Origin: Bacteroidota bacterium
GTDB lineage: Bacteria; Bacteroidota; Bacteroidia; Chitinophagales; Chitinophagaceae
Direction: 5' to 3'
Assembly: GCA_023423015.1 (NCBI GenBank)
Contig: JAFAGE010000443.1
Location: forward strand, 1 to 6,690
DNA length: 6,690 nt
The translations under genes and the position numbers were made by a program. This document shows positions 6,077-6,690 of this stretch, one piece after another. Position 1 is the first letter of the stretch. Each line of letters begins with the position of its first letter. The notes beneath the pieces are model-generated. The model saw only the letters and a program-made list of their open reading frames with translations. It did no database searches and had not been told where the DNA came from.

Positions 6077-6450
6077 ATACAGCAATTAATTAAAAATGAA
6101 TGATACGCCTAAGTTATAGAATTGGTTGATATATCCCGTGAATACCGGCAAGAAAAGTTGAGCCCTGTGTTTTTTCGCAATGCAGTACAAAAAGTCCACA
6201 TACACTTTCATTTCTTAGCAGTCTTTTCGATGGATGTATCCCCATCTCCCGAAATAAATTTTGGTTTTCACGAAAAATTAATTCATATTTATAAGAGCAA
6301 CTCCACTTCACTCCCCTCCTTGAAAACGTGATGCTTCACGGCCAAACTCATCCTCATGAATAGTGCTATTCAACACATATCTTATTTGTCTCACATGCCA
6401 TAGTGAGGTGTGATCTCCGCTTTCTTCAACCTCATTTAAATCCAATCGTT
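6077..6450. other. 374 bp intergenic stretch without a convincing gene
   Basis: This gap separates the divergent starts at 6076 (minus) and 6451 (plus). The open frames here, about 65-69 codons on each strand (6122-6331 plus, 6114-6311 minus), lack signal peptides, family motifs and codon regularity, and overlap each other, so I regard them as chance. The DNA is A/T-rich around 6250-6300. Promoters for both flanking genes must lie here, but I see no good Bacteroidota promoter match, no strong hairpin and no tRNA-like or riboswitch-like structure. Confidence 0.5.
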
Positions 6451-6690
6451 ATGGCATTATTTCAAGGTCCGGTGCAGAAGGACCCGCAGGAGATTTTCAA
6501 CTATTGCACCAAATACCTCATCAGAGATAGAAGTAATGACGAGGATTCGCCAAATTTTACGGAAGGTTGGCGGTTTCCACTGGTAATGACTGTTTTGAAC
6601 CAGGACAAACTGGTGGGTAAACTCAACGAAGTAACCTTTGTCTACAAAAGAAATCCCGGAGAAAATATCAGCGAAGTATTCATCAAAGGC
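6451..6690 (+). CDS. Unidentified protein, N-terminal 80 residues only (cut by the right edge)
   Basis: The frame opens at ATG 6451 and runs to the last base with no stop, giving 80 residues. There is no signal peptide or membrane segment: it begins MALFQGPVQKDPQEIFNYC, so it should be cytosolic. The first part (10-40) is charged and probably helical (QEIFNYCTKYLIRDRSND). From about residue 43 the text alternates strands: FPLVMTVLNQ, KLVGKLNEVTFVYKRNPG, ISEVFIKG. The stretch N-E-V-T-F-V-Y-K-R-N-P-G-x3-I-S-E-V-F-I-K-G resembles the first strands of an Ig-like E-set domain such as those that precede glycan-active or esterase domains ('VTF...P...V.V.G'), but this is a weak impression from a fragment. 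Upstream bases are A/T-rich with no Shine-Dalgarno, as for the other genes here. No function is assigned. Confidence 0.7.
   Translation, partial: MALFQGPVQKDPQEIFNYCTKYLIRDRSNDEDSPNFTEGWRFPLVMTVLNQDKLVGKLNEVTFVYKRNPGENISEVFIKG

Noticed and set aside
6122..6331. Open frame of 69 codons on the plus strand, with a 65-codon frame opposite
   Set aside because: No signal peptide, motif or coding pattern; overlapping frames on both strands in A/T-rich DNA are expected by chance.

Overview
The window looks like chromosomal DNA from a Bacteroidota bacterium, probably near the Chitinophagaceae or a related order. The reasons are family-level. Two lipoproteins carry short type II signal peptides. Start codons sit behind A/T-rich leaders with no clear Shine-Dalgarno sequence. 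There is a tandem universal stress protein whose second domain has lost its nucleotide motif, and a small membrane protein at the left edge of a kind I associate with this phylum. By eye the G+C content is in the mid-40s percent. No rRNA, tRNA, CRISPR array, insertion sequence or phage gene was seen.

The left and central part (1-5246) is one run of six minus-strand genes. In transcription order they are a CaCA-family cation antiporter (5246-4263), a tandem UspA protein (4184-3351), an SDR oxidoreductase (3264-2503), an exported AGE-family epimerase-like protein (2443-1121), a lipoprotein with an EF-hand-like loop (953-486), and a two-helix membrane protein cut by the left edge (413-1). Gaps between the first four genes are 59-86 bp with no convincing terminator, so they could share a transcript. 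The 167 bp gap before the lipoprotein may start a new unit.

The right part (5247-6690) holds a 65-residue plus-strand lipoprotein (5512-5709) and a convergent minus-strand exported Cys/His protein (6076-5774). Between them is a near-perfect hairpin terminator whose T-tract overlaps the lipoprotein stop codon. After a 374 bp stretch without a gene comes the 5' end of an unidentified plus-strand gene (6451 to the right edge).

Most genes are ordinary accessory or housekeeping functions: cation exchange at the inner membrane, stress response, sugar or alcohol redox and epimerisation, and envelope proteins. I found no clear new multi-gene system. The best leads are the AGE-family protein, which appears exported and has tyrosine where a conserved active-site glutamate is expected; the possibly truncated small lipoprotein ending on a terminator; the EF-hand-like lipoprotein; and the small exported Cys/His protein.
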